Shown here piece after piece: positions 19,111-27,835 of a stretch of 64,000 nucleotides of DNA; the stretch's first letter is position 1, and each line of letters opens with the position of its first letter. Position numbers and translations under genes: made by a program. The notes beneath the pieces were generated by a model. The model worked only from the letters and a program-made list of their open reading frames with translations. It had not been told where the DNA came from and ran no database searches. The stretch comes from Planctomycetota bacterium (GTDB taxonomy: Bacteria > Planctomycetota > UBA1135 > UBA2386): NCBI GenBank assembly GCA_027621295.1, contig JAQCBR010000001.1, forward strand, positions 42,105-106,104, given 5' to 3'.

Positions 19111-19736
19111 AGGGGCTCCGCCGCCATCTCGTCGTGCTCTGGTGTCTCGCGCCCGTCCTGCTCGTGCTGACGACGTGGCGACCCGAGGGCGGAGACCGTG
19201 GGCGCGCTGCCAGGATTCCGGATGACCTCGCCGGTTTCCGCTCGTCCGTCGAGTATCCGCTGTCTCCCTCCGTGCTCGACATGCTCGGCACGCCGGACGC
19301 CGCCTGGCGGCGATACGACCGGGACGACGAGCAGGTCTTCGTGATCGGTGTCTTCCACGACGAGAACTGGAAGAGCGTCCATCCGCCCGAGACGTGCCTG
19401 CGCGGCTCCAACATGGAGGTCGTGCTCGAGGAGACGGTGGGCGCAGGTGCCGACGCAGCGGGCCAGGAGTACGGTCTGCTGCTGATGCACGCGCTGGACC
19501 GGGACCAGGACTACCTGAGCCTGTACGTCTTCCTCGCCGACGCCGAGTTCGCGACGCCCGGCTACTGGTCGTTCTTCGCGCACCACGCGCCGCGGGCGCT
19601 GCTGCGGCAGAGCGTTTCCGGGTGTCTGCTGCGGGTCGAGACGTGGGTCGACGGAGATGGGGTCGACGCCGCCACGGCGCGGTGCCGTGAGGTGCTCGGA
19701 GCCCTGGTCGCTGCTGCCCGGAAGGAGCTCCGCTGA
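19107..19736 (+). CDS. epsI: EpsI-family exosortase-associated protein
   Basis: A 209-aa protein with an N-terminal membrane helix and the EpsI signature KSVHPPETCLRGSNMEV around residue 90. EpsI accompanies exosortase, often fused to it, and is needed for polysaccharide export in some bacteria; its exact role is unclear. It overlaps the exosortase stop (ATGA) and is followed after 2 nt by the deacetylase. Confidence 0.9.
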   Translation: MKGLRRHLVVLWCLAPVLLVLTTWRPEGGDRGRAARIPDDLAGFRSSVEYPLSPSVLDMLGTPDAAWRRYDRDDEQVFVIGVFHDENWKSVHPPETCLRGSNMEVVLEETVGAGADAAGQEYGLLLMHALDRDQDYLSLYVFLADAEFATPGYWSFFAHHAPRALLRQSVSGCLLRVETWVDGDGVDAATARCREVLGALVAAARKELR

Positions 19737-19738
19737 CC

Positions 19739-20641
19739 GTGGCGAACGGGGATCACACCTGGGCGCATGCGCTTTCCGTCGACGTCGAGGACTACTTCCA
19801 GGTGCTCAACCTGGCGAAGCACGTCGATCGACGCGACTGGGACCGTCTGGAACTTCGCTGCGGCGAGAGCACGCGCCGCTTGCTGCGTCTCTTCGAGACC
19901 CGCGGCGCGCGGGCGACGTTCTTCTTCCTGGGATGGATCGCCGAGCGGCTCCCGGACCTCGTCCGTGAAGTCGCCGCGGCGGGCCACGAGATCGGCTCGC
20001 ACGGCTACGACCACAAGGTGCTGTCGGCTCTGGGGGAGGATGGCTTCCGCGACGACCTCCAGCGCACGGCCTCGATCCTCGAGGACATCGTCGGGGTGCG
20101 GCCGACTTCCTTCCGTGCGTGCACGTGGTCGGTGCACGCCGGGACGATGTGGGCTCCTCGCATGCTGCGGGAGTTGGGCTACGACCTGGACAGCTCGATC
20201 CAGCCCGTGTCTCACCCCGACTACGGGGTTCCGGGTGCTCCGAAGGTGCCCTACCGGATCCACGTCCCCGGCGGGGACGCGCTCGCCGAGTTCCCGCCGC
20301 TGACGGTGCGCATTGCCGGTCGGACGATTCCGGTGGGCGGAGGTGGCTACCTGCGCCTGTTCCCGACCTGGATGTTCGCCCGCGGTCTCCGCCAGATGGA
20401 GGCCCGCGGCTGGCCGGGTTGCATCTACCTCCATCCGTGGGAGGTCGATCCCGAACAGCCCCGGTACCCCGTCGGCGGGCTGAGGGGATTCCGCCACTAC
20501 GTGAACCTGCACCGGACCGAGGCGAAGCTGGATCGGTTGCTCCGGCAGTTCCGCTTCGTGGGGCTGACCGAGGCGCTGGCCCAGCCGGGTGTGCGGAGCC
20601 GCATCTCGGCGCAGGACCCGATCGACGTCGGCGCCGTCTGA
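19739..20641 (+). CDS. XrtA-system polysaccharide deacetylase
   Basis: A 300-aa NodB-fold deacetylase. The first catalytic Asp is in SVDVEDYFQV, a signature of the exosortase-A-linked group. The metal-binding His pair is in GSHGYDHK, and LHPWEVDPEQPR supplies the late histidine. It has no signal peptide, as is usual for this subfamily. It would remove N-acetyl groups from the polysaccharide or its precursor. The start is GTG. It is the last gene of the plus-strand operon. Confidence 0.93.
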   Translation: MANGDHTWAHALSVDVEDYFQVLNLAKHVDRRDWDRLELRCGESTRRLLRLFETRGARATFFFLGWIAERLPDLVREVAAAGHEIGSHGYDHKVLSALGEDGFRDDLQRTASILEDIVGVRPTSFRACTWSVHAGTMWAPRMLRELGYDLDSSIQPVSHPDYGVPGAPKVPYRIHVPGGDALAEFPPLTVRIAGRTIPVGGGGYLRLFPTWMFARGLRQMEARGWPGCIYLHPWEVDPEQPRYPVGGLRGFRHYVNLHRTEAKLDRLLRQFRFVGLTEALAQPGVRSRISAQDPIDVGAV

Positions 20642-20644
20642 GCC

Positions 20645-20677
20645 CGCGAGGACTCGATCCGCGGACGGTCCTGCGCG
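20645..20677. terminator. Weak hairpin between convergent genes
   Basis: CGCGAGGAC pairs with GTCCTGCGCG with one bulged base, 4 bp after the deacetylase stop. There is no T-tract. It could stop both convergent transcripts. Confidence 0.3.
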
Positions 20678-20697
20678 CGATGGTTTCGGCCGAGGCG

Positions 20698-23600
20698 TCA
20701 GCGCGACAGCTGGCGTGCGAAGTGCTCGGCCGAGACGGTCAGGGGGCTCTCGGGATATTGGGACGCGCAGGCTTCCATCAGCGCGCGCGCTTCTTCGTGA
20801 CGCCCGAGCGGCATCAGCGCGAGTCCCCGGTAGTACAGGTGGGCTCCGTCCGGGCGGGTCGCGGCCTGTTCGAGCAGTTCGACGGCCTTCTCGTAGGCGG
20901 CCCGGCGGAGTGCGATCAGCCCGCGCGTCAGCAAGGCGTCCGGAGTCTCGAGCTGTGCTGGGTCGAGGATCTGGTCCTCGACGACCCTCAGGTCGTCCTC
21001 GTGGACGACGCCTTCCCGCGCGGAGAGCTCCACGCAGTCGAGGATGGAAGGGTGGGTGGGGACGTAGTGGTGAATCCACCGGAGGCCGTCGATGGCCTCG
21101 TCCGGCTCACCCTCCTGCGCGATCCAGCGTGCGCGCTGGATCCAGATGGCGATCAGGCTCGGGTCGACGCGGAGTCGCTCGGTCGCCAGGTCGATGGCGG
21201 CCCGGCGGCCCCGGAGTTCGGCGAACCGCTGGAGGGTCGCGAGCAGCATCGAGGTCTCGCCGGGGACGCCTTCGCGCACCGCGCGGAGATGGGTCTCGAG
21301 CAGACTCGCGAGGCTCCGGACGCGGTCGGGGTCGCGGCGATCACCGAGCGGACCGCGCGTCGCAAGGTCGCGGTCGAACAGGAAGTGGGCCGAAACTCCG
21401 ATCGAGCCGTCGAGCGCCATGAAGCGGCGTGCCCTGGACTCGGCGTCCCGCGCCACGGTCGTGGCTCCGGCGTCCGCGGCCGCGAGGCGAGCGTTCGCCA
21501 TCGCGAACGCGAGGGTCGCGAACCGGCGCCGCTGGTCGGACGTCACGTGGGGTTCGACCGCGTCGCAGAGCTGGAGCGCGAGATCCGGGCGGCCAACCGC
21601 GCCGAGGACGGCGATCTGGTCCAGGCTGGTCTCGCCGCCAGCGGGCGACGTGAGCCAGAGCGCGGCCAGTTCCTGCACCGAGCTCGACTCCTCACGGAGG
21701 CGGGCCACCAGCTGCGTCGCACGCTGGCGCGTCGCGTAGGCGACCATGCGAGGCGTCGCGAGTCCGGACTGGAGCAGCGCCGGTTGGGTCAGGCGGGCGA
21801 CGACAGGCGAGTCGGCGTAGCGGAATCCCGTCGGCCCTTCGAGTGCGTCGAGCGCCTCCTCGTAGGCCGGGACGAGCAGCGGTTCGTCGGCGAGCACCGC
21901 ATCGAGCGTCGTCAGCGCCTCGTCGATCCGACCCGCGCGCATCAGCACGCGTGCCAGCAGGATCCGCGCGACGGCGTTCTGGTCGGTGTTCTCGGCCAGC
22001 GACTGCGCCCGACGGATCGCACGCTCCTCGAAACCCTCGGCGTCCAGGAACGCAAGGCAGTCGAGGAGTTCGCTCGGCGCTGCATCCGCGAGGCTGCGGA
22101 ACGGAGCGGGGAGCTTGTCGCTCGGCGCCACCACGGCGGCGAGGGCGAGACCTCCCGCGTCAGCTGGGCGTTCGGCCAGGCGGCGGCGCACCCAGGCAGC
22201 TGCAACACCCTGGCGCCCGAAGCGCGCGAGGAGCGCCGCAGACGTCAGGTCGTTGCCCTCCTGCTCCCAGAAGCTCTCGCTCGCCTCGGTGAAGCGCTCC
22301 CGTTCCAGCTGGAGCAGGGTGATCAGACGACCGGCGACCTGGGAGGACGGGAAAGTCAGGGCGGCGAGGAAGTGGTGCTCGGCGTCGTCGAGGTCGCCGA
22401 GTTCCAGCGCGATCCGGCCGGCGAGCAGGTAGTGCTCTCCCGCACGGAGCTGCGCGTTGTCCTCGTCCTGCAGCAGGGGAGCGAGGAGTTCCTGTGCGTA
22501 GGCGGGCTGGCCCCTCTCGTAGAGCTCGCCCGCGAGCATCGCGAGCCGCGTCGGGTCCTCGCGGTGAAGCCGTGCCGCGCGTGACACGATCTCGCGCACC
22601 TCGGCCGCGTCGGCGACCGTGGTCGCCGTCAGCACGACGTAGCGGTCGAACGCGTCGCTGAAGCCCGCGTCTCCGCTCCGCGCCGCGAGCTCGTTCGCGC
22701 GGAGCAGCGTCTGGCGCGCGCCGCTGAGGTCGCCGCTGTCTTCCTGGATGCGCGCGACCGCGAGCAGTGCGGCCGGGTCGTCGCGGTATCGCCTCTCGAT
22801 GGTGCGTGCGAGGTGACCGGCGAGCGTCGTATCGCCCCGGACCAGCGCGTTCTCGAGGAGAGCGCGCGTCGTGGTCGCATCTTCCTGGCCGGCGAGCAGC
22901 AGGTCGTAGACGAGGTCGTCCGAGTCCTGTCCGAGCTGGCGCCTCGCCTCACGGAGATCGAGGAGCGCGTCGAGGTTGCCGGGGTGATAGGTGAGGATCG
23001 CTTCGGCCGCGCGGCGTGCGCCGTCGGGATCTCCGAGGGCGAGGGCTGCCTGGACCTGGAGCTGACGTGGCCAGCGCGCCCAGTTGAAGCGGTCGGCGGC
23101 CCGGCGCGCGCATGCGGCGGCGATCTTCGGGTGTCCGGCGCGGAGCGCCTCCTCGGCGATCGGCAGCAGCAGGACGTCCGGGACGTCGAGCGGCACTTCG
23201 ATTCCGAGCTCGAGACAGCGTCCGACCTGCGTCGCAGGGCCGCGGCCGGCCTTGTCCAACTGTCCGGCGACCGACCGCGCCTCGAGCTTCAGGTACTCCT
23301 CGTCGTGGTCCGCGACGCGTCGCGCGCTGCGGAGTTCGAGGAGAGCGCCCTCGGGGTCGTCCTGCTCGATGCGGAAACGCGTCTGCTCCAGCGACGGGCG
23401 GGGGTCCTGGGGGTCGAGCCTGGCGAGCGTCTGGTACGCGTACTGGAAGAAGTCGACGCCGAAGTTCCGCTCGGTGGCGATCCGCAGACGGATGTTCATC
23501 ACCTCGATGCGGCGTTGGACCACTTCGGGGCTCTGGGGGAGGTCGGCGAGCGCCTCGTTGTAGGCGGCGAGGTCCCGCATCGCGTCGTAGTCGCGATCCT

Positions 23601-24738
23601 CCTGCTCGGCCAGCGTCGCGCGGCACCACAGCAGGTCGGGCATCAGAGAGACGCGGCCGTCGGCTTCGATCTCCTCCGCCTCTGCGACGCGCTGCCTCAG
23701 GGTCTCGGTCTCTCCGAGTGCTGCGAGCGAACGGGCCTCGGCGAGGAGCAGGCGGGCGAGCGTCTGGTCGAGACGGCCGGCGTCGAGGCTTTCGCGCCAC
23801 GTGCCCGGGGGCAGGAAGCGCTCGCGGACTTCGGTGGCGGCCCGGTGTCGACCGTGCTGGAGGTGGACCTCCGCGAGGTGGGCGGCAGCCAGGGTCACGT
23901 AGACGTGCTCGAACCTCTCCAGGTAGATCTCGGCCAGCCACTGCAGGTCGTCGAACCTCCCTGCCTGGCGCAGCGCGTAGGCGACGCCCGTGTACGCGCC
24001 GACCGGCGAACCGTCGTTCTCCAGCGCGCGCGAGAAGTAGTCGATCGCCTGGGAGACCATCGAGCGGATCTCCTGGAGTTCGGTCTCGAGGCGTCCGCTC
24101 GCAGCGATCTCGGGGCGGACCGTGCGCAGGAGTTCGCTGAAGCGCTCGATCGCGAGGTTCGCGACCGGATCGCGGGAGCTGCGGTAGACCCAGCTGCGGA
24201 TCGACGTGAACGCCTGTTCGGCGCTGATGGGGTCGAACTGGGCCCCGACCTCCACCAGGATTTCGCGGAGTCGGGACTGGTAGATGGCCTGGGACGCTTC
24301 GCCGGCGAGCTCGAGCATCGCCGAGTCGGTGGCGTGCGTGTCGAGGAACGACTGTGCGAGCGTGAGCGCCGGCTCGGGAGCCCCGCTGACGATCGTCCAG
24401 CGGACCTCGTCGCGGACGAGATCCAGGTCTTCCGGGAGACGCTCGCGAAGCCTCTGGATGTCGCGGATCGCGGGAGGGTAGTTGCCGACCGCCAGGAACG
24501 AGTCGATGCGCAGACGCAGCATCTCGATCTGGAGTTCGCGCGGGCTGTCCGCTCCGAGACTCCTCTCCGCGATGTCGAGCAGGCGGATCGCCGCGAGGTG
24601 GTTGCCGCGCGATGCCTCCTCACGCGCGGCGGCGACTTGGGACTCGGGGCCGGACAGTCCCAGCAGCGCGTAGCCGAGCGTCGCGGCGAGGACCAGCAGG
24701 ACGAGCCCGAGGAAGACGGTCAGTGTGCGGCGAAACAT
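20698..24738 (-). CDS. Large TPR-repeat protein anchored by an N-terminal membrane helix
   Basis: A 1346-aa protein with one N-terminal helix (TVFLGLVLLVLAATLGYALLG) and then almost entirely helical-pair repeats of TPR type. Typical pieces are ASRGNHLAAIRLLDIAERSL, LARVLMRAGRIDEALTTLDAV and LLRANELAARSGDA. TPR lipoproteins (PrsT-like) are regular partners of XrtA systems, but this one is longer and has a membrane helix in place of a lipobox. It lies convergent to the export operon and immediately before the PrsR-like regulator. A scaffolding role in polysaccharide assembly is inferred. TAGAAT 12 nt upstream is its likely -10. Confidence 0.8.
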   Translation of the reverse strand: MFRRTLTVFLGLVLLVLAATLGYALLGLSGPESQVAAAREEASRGNHLAAIRLLDIAERSLGADSPRELQIEMLRLRIDSFLAVGNYPPAIRDIQRLRERLPEDLDLVRDEVRWTIVSGAPEPALTLAQSFLDTHATDSAMLELAGEASQAIYQSRLREILVEVGAQFDPISAEQAFTSIRSWVYRSSRDPVANLAIERFSELLRTVRPEIAASGRLETELQEIRSMVSQAIDYFSRALENDGSPVGAYTGVAYALRQAGRFDDLQWLAEIYLERFEHVYVTLAAAHLAEVHLQHGRHRAATEVRERFLPPGTWRESLDAGRLDQTLARLLLAEARSLAALGETETLRQRVAEAEEIEADGRVSLMPDLLWCRATLAEQEDRDYDAMRDLAAYNEALADLPQSPEVVQRRIEVMNIRLRIATERNFGVDFFQYAYQTLARLDPQDPRPSLEQTRFRIEQDDPEGALLELRSARRVADHDEEYLKLEARSVAGQLDKAGRGPATQVGRCLELGIEVPLDVPDVLLLPIAEEALRAGHPKIAAACARRAADRFNWARWPRQLQVQAALALGDPDGARRAAEAILTYHPGNLDALLDLREARRQLGQDSDDLVYDLLLAGQEDATTTRALLENALVRGDTTLAGHLARTIERRYRDDPAALLAVARIQEDSGDLSGARQTLLRANELAARSGDAGFSDAFDRYVVLTATTVADAAEVREIVSRAARLHREDPTRLAMLAGELYERGQPAYAQELLAPLLQDEDNAQLRAGEHYLLAGRIALELGDLDDAEHHFLAALTFPSSQVAGRLITLLQLERERFTEASESFWEQEGNDLTSAALLARFGRQGVAAAWVRRRLAERPADAGGLALAAVVAPSDKLPAPFRSLADAAPSELLDCLAFLDAEGFEERAIRRAQSLAENTDQNAVARILLARVLMRAGRIDEALTTLDAVLADEPLLVPAYEEALDALEGPTGFRYADSPVVARLTQPALLQSGLATPRMVAYATRQRATQLVARLREESSSVQELAALWLTSPAGGETSLDQIAVLGAVGRPDLALQLCDAVEPHVTSDQRRRFATLAFAMANARLAAADAGATTVARDAESRARRFMALDGSIGVSAHFLFDRDLATRGPLGDRRDPDRVRSLASLLETHLRAVREGVPGETSMLLATLQRFAELRGRRAAIDLATERLRVDPSLIAIWIQRARWIAQEGEPDEAIDGLRWIHHYVPTHPSILDCVELSAREGVVHEDDLRVVEDQILDPAQLETPDALLTRGLIALRRAAYEKAVELLEQAATRPDGAHLYYRGLALMPLGRHEEARALMEACASQYPESPLTVSAEHFARQLSR

Positions 24739-24750
24739 CGACGGCGTGGG

Positions 24751-24756
24751 ATTCTA
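24751..24756 (-). promoter_or_regulatory. Candidate -10 element (TAGAAT) for the TPR gene
   Basis: TAGAAT lies 12 nt before the ATG at 24738 and no Shine-Dalgarno sequence is visible. The expected leader is only a few bases. Confidence 0.45.
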
Positions 24757-24804
24757 GTCTCGGGGGCGTCGCGACCGCTCGGGCGGCGTCGGTGTATCGG
24801 TGGA

Positions 24805-26181
24805 TCAGGAGATGCCCAGGCGGCGCATCTTGTTGAACAGCGTGCTCCGGTTGATGCCGAGGCTCTCTGCGGTGCGCTGCCGATTCCCCTCGAAGTGATC
24901 GAGGGCGCGTTGGATCAACATCCGCTCAGGGCCCTCGAGGGCCTGCTTGAGCGGCAGCAGGTGCGCGTCGCCGCCGAGCATCGACATCGGCGTCGGGTCG
25001 TCGGAGTGGTGGACGGGACCATCGAGGTCCGGCGGCAGGTCCGAGACTCCGATCTCGTCGTGTTCGCAGAGCACGACGGCACGCTCGATCACGTTCTCGA
25101 GTTGGCGGACGTTGCCGGGCCATCGGGCCCGCTCGAGGGCGATCATCGCGTCGGGACGGAAGCCGCGGACATCGCGGCGGGTCTCCGCGACGAACCGACG
25201 CAGGAAGTGCTCCGCGAGGAGCCCGACGTCGCCGGGACGAGCCCGGAGCGGCGGGACCTCGACCGAGATCACGTGGATGCGGTAGTAGAGATCCTCCCGG
25301 AAGCGTCCCTCGCGGACCTCGGTGGCGAGGTCGAGGTTCGTCGCCAGCACGACCCGGACGTCGACGGGGATCGTTCGCGACTCGCCGACCCTCTCGACCA
25401 CGCGGTCCTGGAGCACGCGGAGCAGCTTGACCTGGAGGCTCGGGGACGAAGTGCCGATCTCGTCCAGGAAGATCGTTCCGCCGTGCGCCTCCTCGAACTT
25501 GCCGGGTCGGTCGCGGACCGCACCCGTGAACGCGCCGCGCACGTGCCCGAACAGCTCCGACTCGAGCAGGTTCTCCGGCATCGCGCCGCAGTTCACCTCG
25601 ATGAACGGTCCGTCCGCGCGGTCCGACGAGCGGTGGAGCGCGCGGGCGAGCAGCGTCTTGCCGGTGCCCGATTCGCCGGTGATCAGCAACGTCGAGCGGG
25701 TGCCCGCGACCGCGCCGATCGTCTTGAAGATCCTCTGCATGCGCGGATCGGAGGACACGAAGTTGTCGAGCTTGAGCCGGTCGTCGAGCGCGTGCCGGAG
25801 CGTTCGGTTCTCGCGGACCAGGCGACCGTTCTCGAGGGAGCGGCGCACGGCGACGCCCACCTGCTCCTGGGTGAAGGGCTTCGGCAGGAAGTCCGCGGCA
25901 CCGTCGCGGAGCGCGACCACTGCGTCCTCGACGCTGCCGAACGCGGCCACGAGGACGACCGCGGTGTCGCTCCCTCGCTGCCTGAGATGCGCCAGCAGCT
26001 CAGCAGGCGCGAGGCCGGGCAGGTGCGCGTCGGCCACGACCAGGTCGAAGGTCTGGGCCTCCAGCGCGTCCAGCGCCTCGTGCGCGCCGGGAACGGCTCG
26101 GACCGCCGTCTCCCTGAGCCGGCAGTCCTCGAGCATTTCGGCGGTCTCTGGATCCGGATCGATGACAAGGATCGACGGCAT
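24805..26181 (-). CDS. prsR: Sigma-54-dependent response regulator (PrsR-like)
   Basis: A 458-aa regulator with three domains. The receiver has DPDPETAE, phospho-acceptor Asp in VVADAHLPGL and Lys in PKPF, so it looks functional. The AAA+ domain has Walker A GESGTGKT, the sigma-54 contact loop GAFTGA and the Walker B LDEIG. The C-terminal Fis-type helix-turn-helix is NRQRTAESLGINRSTLFNKMRRLGIS. Its gene position matches PrsR, the activator of exosortase A loci. The ATG at 26181 has a strong GGAGGAG ribosome site; the longer ORF start is not used. It sits 97 bp downstream of the degenerate kinase gene. Its target may be the promoter at 9961. Confidence 0.92.
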   Translation of the reverse strand: MPSILVIDPDPETAEMLEDCRLRETAVRAVPGAHEALDALEAQTFDLVVADAHLPGLAPAELLAHLRQRGSDTAVVLVAAFGSVEDAVVALRDGAADFLPKPFTQEQVGVAVRRSLENGRLVRENRTLRHALDDRLKLDNFVSSDPRMQRIFKTIGAVAGTRSTLLITGESGTGKTLLARALHRSSDRADGPFIEVNCGAMPENLLESELFGHVRGAFTGAVRDRPGKFEEAHGGTIFLDEIGTSSPSLQVKLLRVLQDRVVERVGESRTIPVDVRVVLATNLDLATEVREGRFREDLYYRIHVISVEVPPLRARPGDVGLLAEHFLRRFVAETRRDVRGFRPDAMIALERARWPGNVRQLENVIERAVVLCEHDEIGVSDLPPDLDGPVHHSDDPTPMSMLGGDAHLLPLKQALEGPERMLIQRALDHFEGNRQRTAESLGINRSTLFNKMRRLGIS

Positions 26182-26278
26182 GCGCACTCCTCCGCGTCCA
26201 GAAAACTGGACCCTCGTCGATATCGGGCGACGGCGCGGCCCAGGTTGAGGAGTTCGGGGCGGACCCCTGGAGGAGCCG

Positions 26279-27322
26279 TCAGTCGGCGGCCCGCGGCAGC
26301 AGCAGATCGAGGAGCACCGTGCCGTCCGGCCGCCTGCGAGCCGTCGCCGCGCCGCCGTGGGCGTGCACGACCGTCTGCGCGAGGAACAGGCTGAGACCGT
26401 GCGGAGTTCCTCGCAGCACGCGCTGCAGGCTGTACGGATCGAACGCCTTCGGCAGCTGCCAGTCGCCGAGTCTGAGTCCTCGCGCCTCGATCCGGATCCT
26501 CGCGCCGTCACCCGGCGTGGCCAACAGGATCGACACCTCCTCGGCGACGGCGGAGAGCGCTGCTCCGACCGCGCAGAACGCGTGGACAGCGGCTCGGAGA
26601 AGGCTCGGATCTCCCTCCACGAACACGTGGTCGAGGTCCGGGGGTGCGAAGATCCGCGCCGCCGGATCGCCGTCCGGCGCCTCGAAGTCCTTCAGCAGCG
26701 GGATCAGATCGACCAGGGTCCCCGGCTCGCGGAGATGCCGGGCGCGCCCGATCGTGCGGATGCGGTCCATCGTCGCGCTGATCCGATCGAGTCCCCGGCG
26801 CGCCGCCGACAGCTGCTCGAGTGCTTCGGGGTCCCGCTCCGGGTCCAGCATCGCCTCGAGGAGCTGGAGGTGGCCGACGGTGAACAGCAGCGGGTTGTTG
26901 ATCTCGTCCGAGATCCCCTTCGACAGGTCGAGGAAGGCCTCGGGGTCGGGGCGACCGTCGCCGGCGTCGGCATGCCCGAGCGCGGCGGCGACCGTGCGGC
27001 GGTCGAAGGGTCGGGTCAGCACCTGGGCCCGGAGACGCTCCGCGAGCGCGGAGAGCTCGAACTCGCGCTCGTTGGGGCCGAGCAGCACGAGTCGGAGGCC
27101 CGGGAGGGCGAGACGCAGCACGCGGAGCGCGCCCACCTCCTCGGGATCGTCGAGCGAGCCGTCGTGGAACAGCGTCTCCGGCGGGTCGTCGAGCGTCTGC
27201 TCGAGCGCGTCGAACAGGCTTCCCGCGACCTCGACGACCGGTCGCTCGGGTCGTGCCTCGAGCAGGCGTGCCAGATCACCCGCTGGGTCGCGGATGACGA
27301 CGATCCTGGCACGTTCGGTCAT
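26279..27322 (-). CDS. Degenerate histidine-kinase-like protein in the PrsK position
   Basis: A 347-aa protein. Residues about 5-115 resemble a receiver domain without a convincing phospho-site. Residues about 130-200 form a dimerisation helix pair where the H-box reads KGISDEINNPLLF: the phospho-acceptor His is replaced by Asp139. The ATPase part keeps GTPHGLSLFLAQTVVHAHGG but lacks the N-box Asn and the DxGxG loop (RGLRLGDWQLPKAFDPY). It therefore probably cannot autophosphorylate. It sits directly before the PrsR-like gene, where the kinase PrsK would be expected. It may tune the regulator by binding, or receive a signal from another kinase. Confidence 0.8.
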   Translation of the reverse strand: MTERARIVVIRDPAGDLARLLEARPERPVVEVAGSLFDALEQTLDDPPETLFHDGSLDDPEEVGALRVLRLALPGLRLVLLGPNEREFELSALAERLRAQVLTRPFDRRTVAAALGHADAGDGRPDPEAFLDLSKGISDEINNPLLFTVGHLQLLEAMLDPERDPEALEQLSAARRGLDRISATMDRIRTIGRARHLREPGTLVDLIPLLKDFEAPDGDPAARIFAPPDLDHVFVEGDPSLLRAAVHAFCAVGAALSAVAEEVSILLATPGDGARIRIEARGLRLGDWQLPKAFDPYSLQRVLRGTPHGLSLFLAQTVVHAHGGAATARRRPDGTVLLDLLLPRAAD

Positions 27323-27379
27323 GGGGCGGAGGTTGTCGGAGTGGATACGGTGAGATCGTATGGGGAGCGGCGCGTGATC

Positions 27380-27391
27380 GGAACCGGTTCC
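27380..27391. promoter_or_regulatory. Perfect 12-bp palindrome in a divergent intergenic region
   Basis: GGAACCGGTTCC lies between the divergent kinase-like gene and the small protein gene, 58 bp and 41 bp from their starts. It is a candidate dimeric regulator site. Confidence 0.4.
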
Positions 27392-27420
27392 CTGGCAAGG
27401 GCGGGCGGGTGTGTTGCCGA

Positions 27421-27426
27421 TAGGTC
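27421..27426 (+). promoter_or_regulatory. Candidate -10 element (TAGGTC), leaderless start
   Basis: TAGGTC lies 6 nt before the ATG at 27433, matching the leaderless pattern of this window. Confidence 0.45.
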
Positions 27427-27432
27427 CGGAGT

Positions 27433-27741
27433 ATGGACGCGCAGGGCGAGGACCAGTCAGGCGTCGAGGCGGTCGGATCGACCGCGCTCGTGCTGCTCGA
27501 TCGTGAACGCGGGGCGCGGAGGGAGCCGGCCCCGGCGCTGGCGCTGACGCGCCGGGAATGGAAGCTCCTCGCGCCTTCGACCGATCTGGGCGGCCTCCCG
27601 GTGGTGACGTGGCGCACGGTCGCGACCGAGCTCGCGCCGATCCGTCGCATCCACCGACGCCAAGCTCCGCGTGCCCTCCGCAGGCGCGTCTGGTTCGGGC
27701 TGGCCGCGTTCTGCCTGTTCATGCTCGGAATCACCCCGTGA
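27433..27741 (+). CDS. Small tail-anchored membrane protein, unknown function
   Basis: A 102-aa protein. The body is charged and a single hydrophobic helix ends the protein (VWFGLAAFCLFMLGI), preceded by a run of arginines (RRIHRRQAPRALRRR), so a cytoplasmic domain with a C-terminal anchor is likely. No family is recognised. The -10-like hexamer just before the ATG and its own space between two operons support expression. It lies between the regulator genes and the GT2 pair of the polysaccharide locus. Confidence 0.5.
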   Translation: MDAQGEDQSGVEAVGSTALVLLDRERGARREPAPALALTRREWKLLAPSTDLGGLPVVTWRTVATELAPIRRIHRRQAPRALRRRVWFGLAAFCLFMLGITP

Positions 27742-27767
27742 TGCTCGGCGCGAGGCGGCATCGGTGT

Positions 27768-27802
27768 CCCGGTCGACCGTATCACTCGACCCGGTCGACC
27801 GT
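27768..27802. repeat. Two 13-bp direct repeats with 22-bp period, candidate operator
   Basis: CCCGGTCGACCGT occurs at 27768-27780 and 27790-27802. The 22-bp period is about two helical turns. Each copy contains the palindrome GGTCGACC. The pair lies 34-68 nt before the GT2 start. Confidence 0.5.
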
Positions 27803-27835
27803 CCCGGCCATGCTGCGCTCCCCGAACGACCGCCG

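Noticed and set aside
20119-22584. 821-aa plus-strand ORF across the deacetylase end and TPR gene
   Set aside because: It is out of frame with the deacetylase and antisense to the TPR gene; no motif.
22813-26394. 1193-aa plus-strand ORF opposite the TPR and regulator genes
   Set aside because: It is antisense to two clearly coding genes, and its translation is typical out-of-frame GC-rich sequence.
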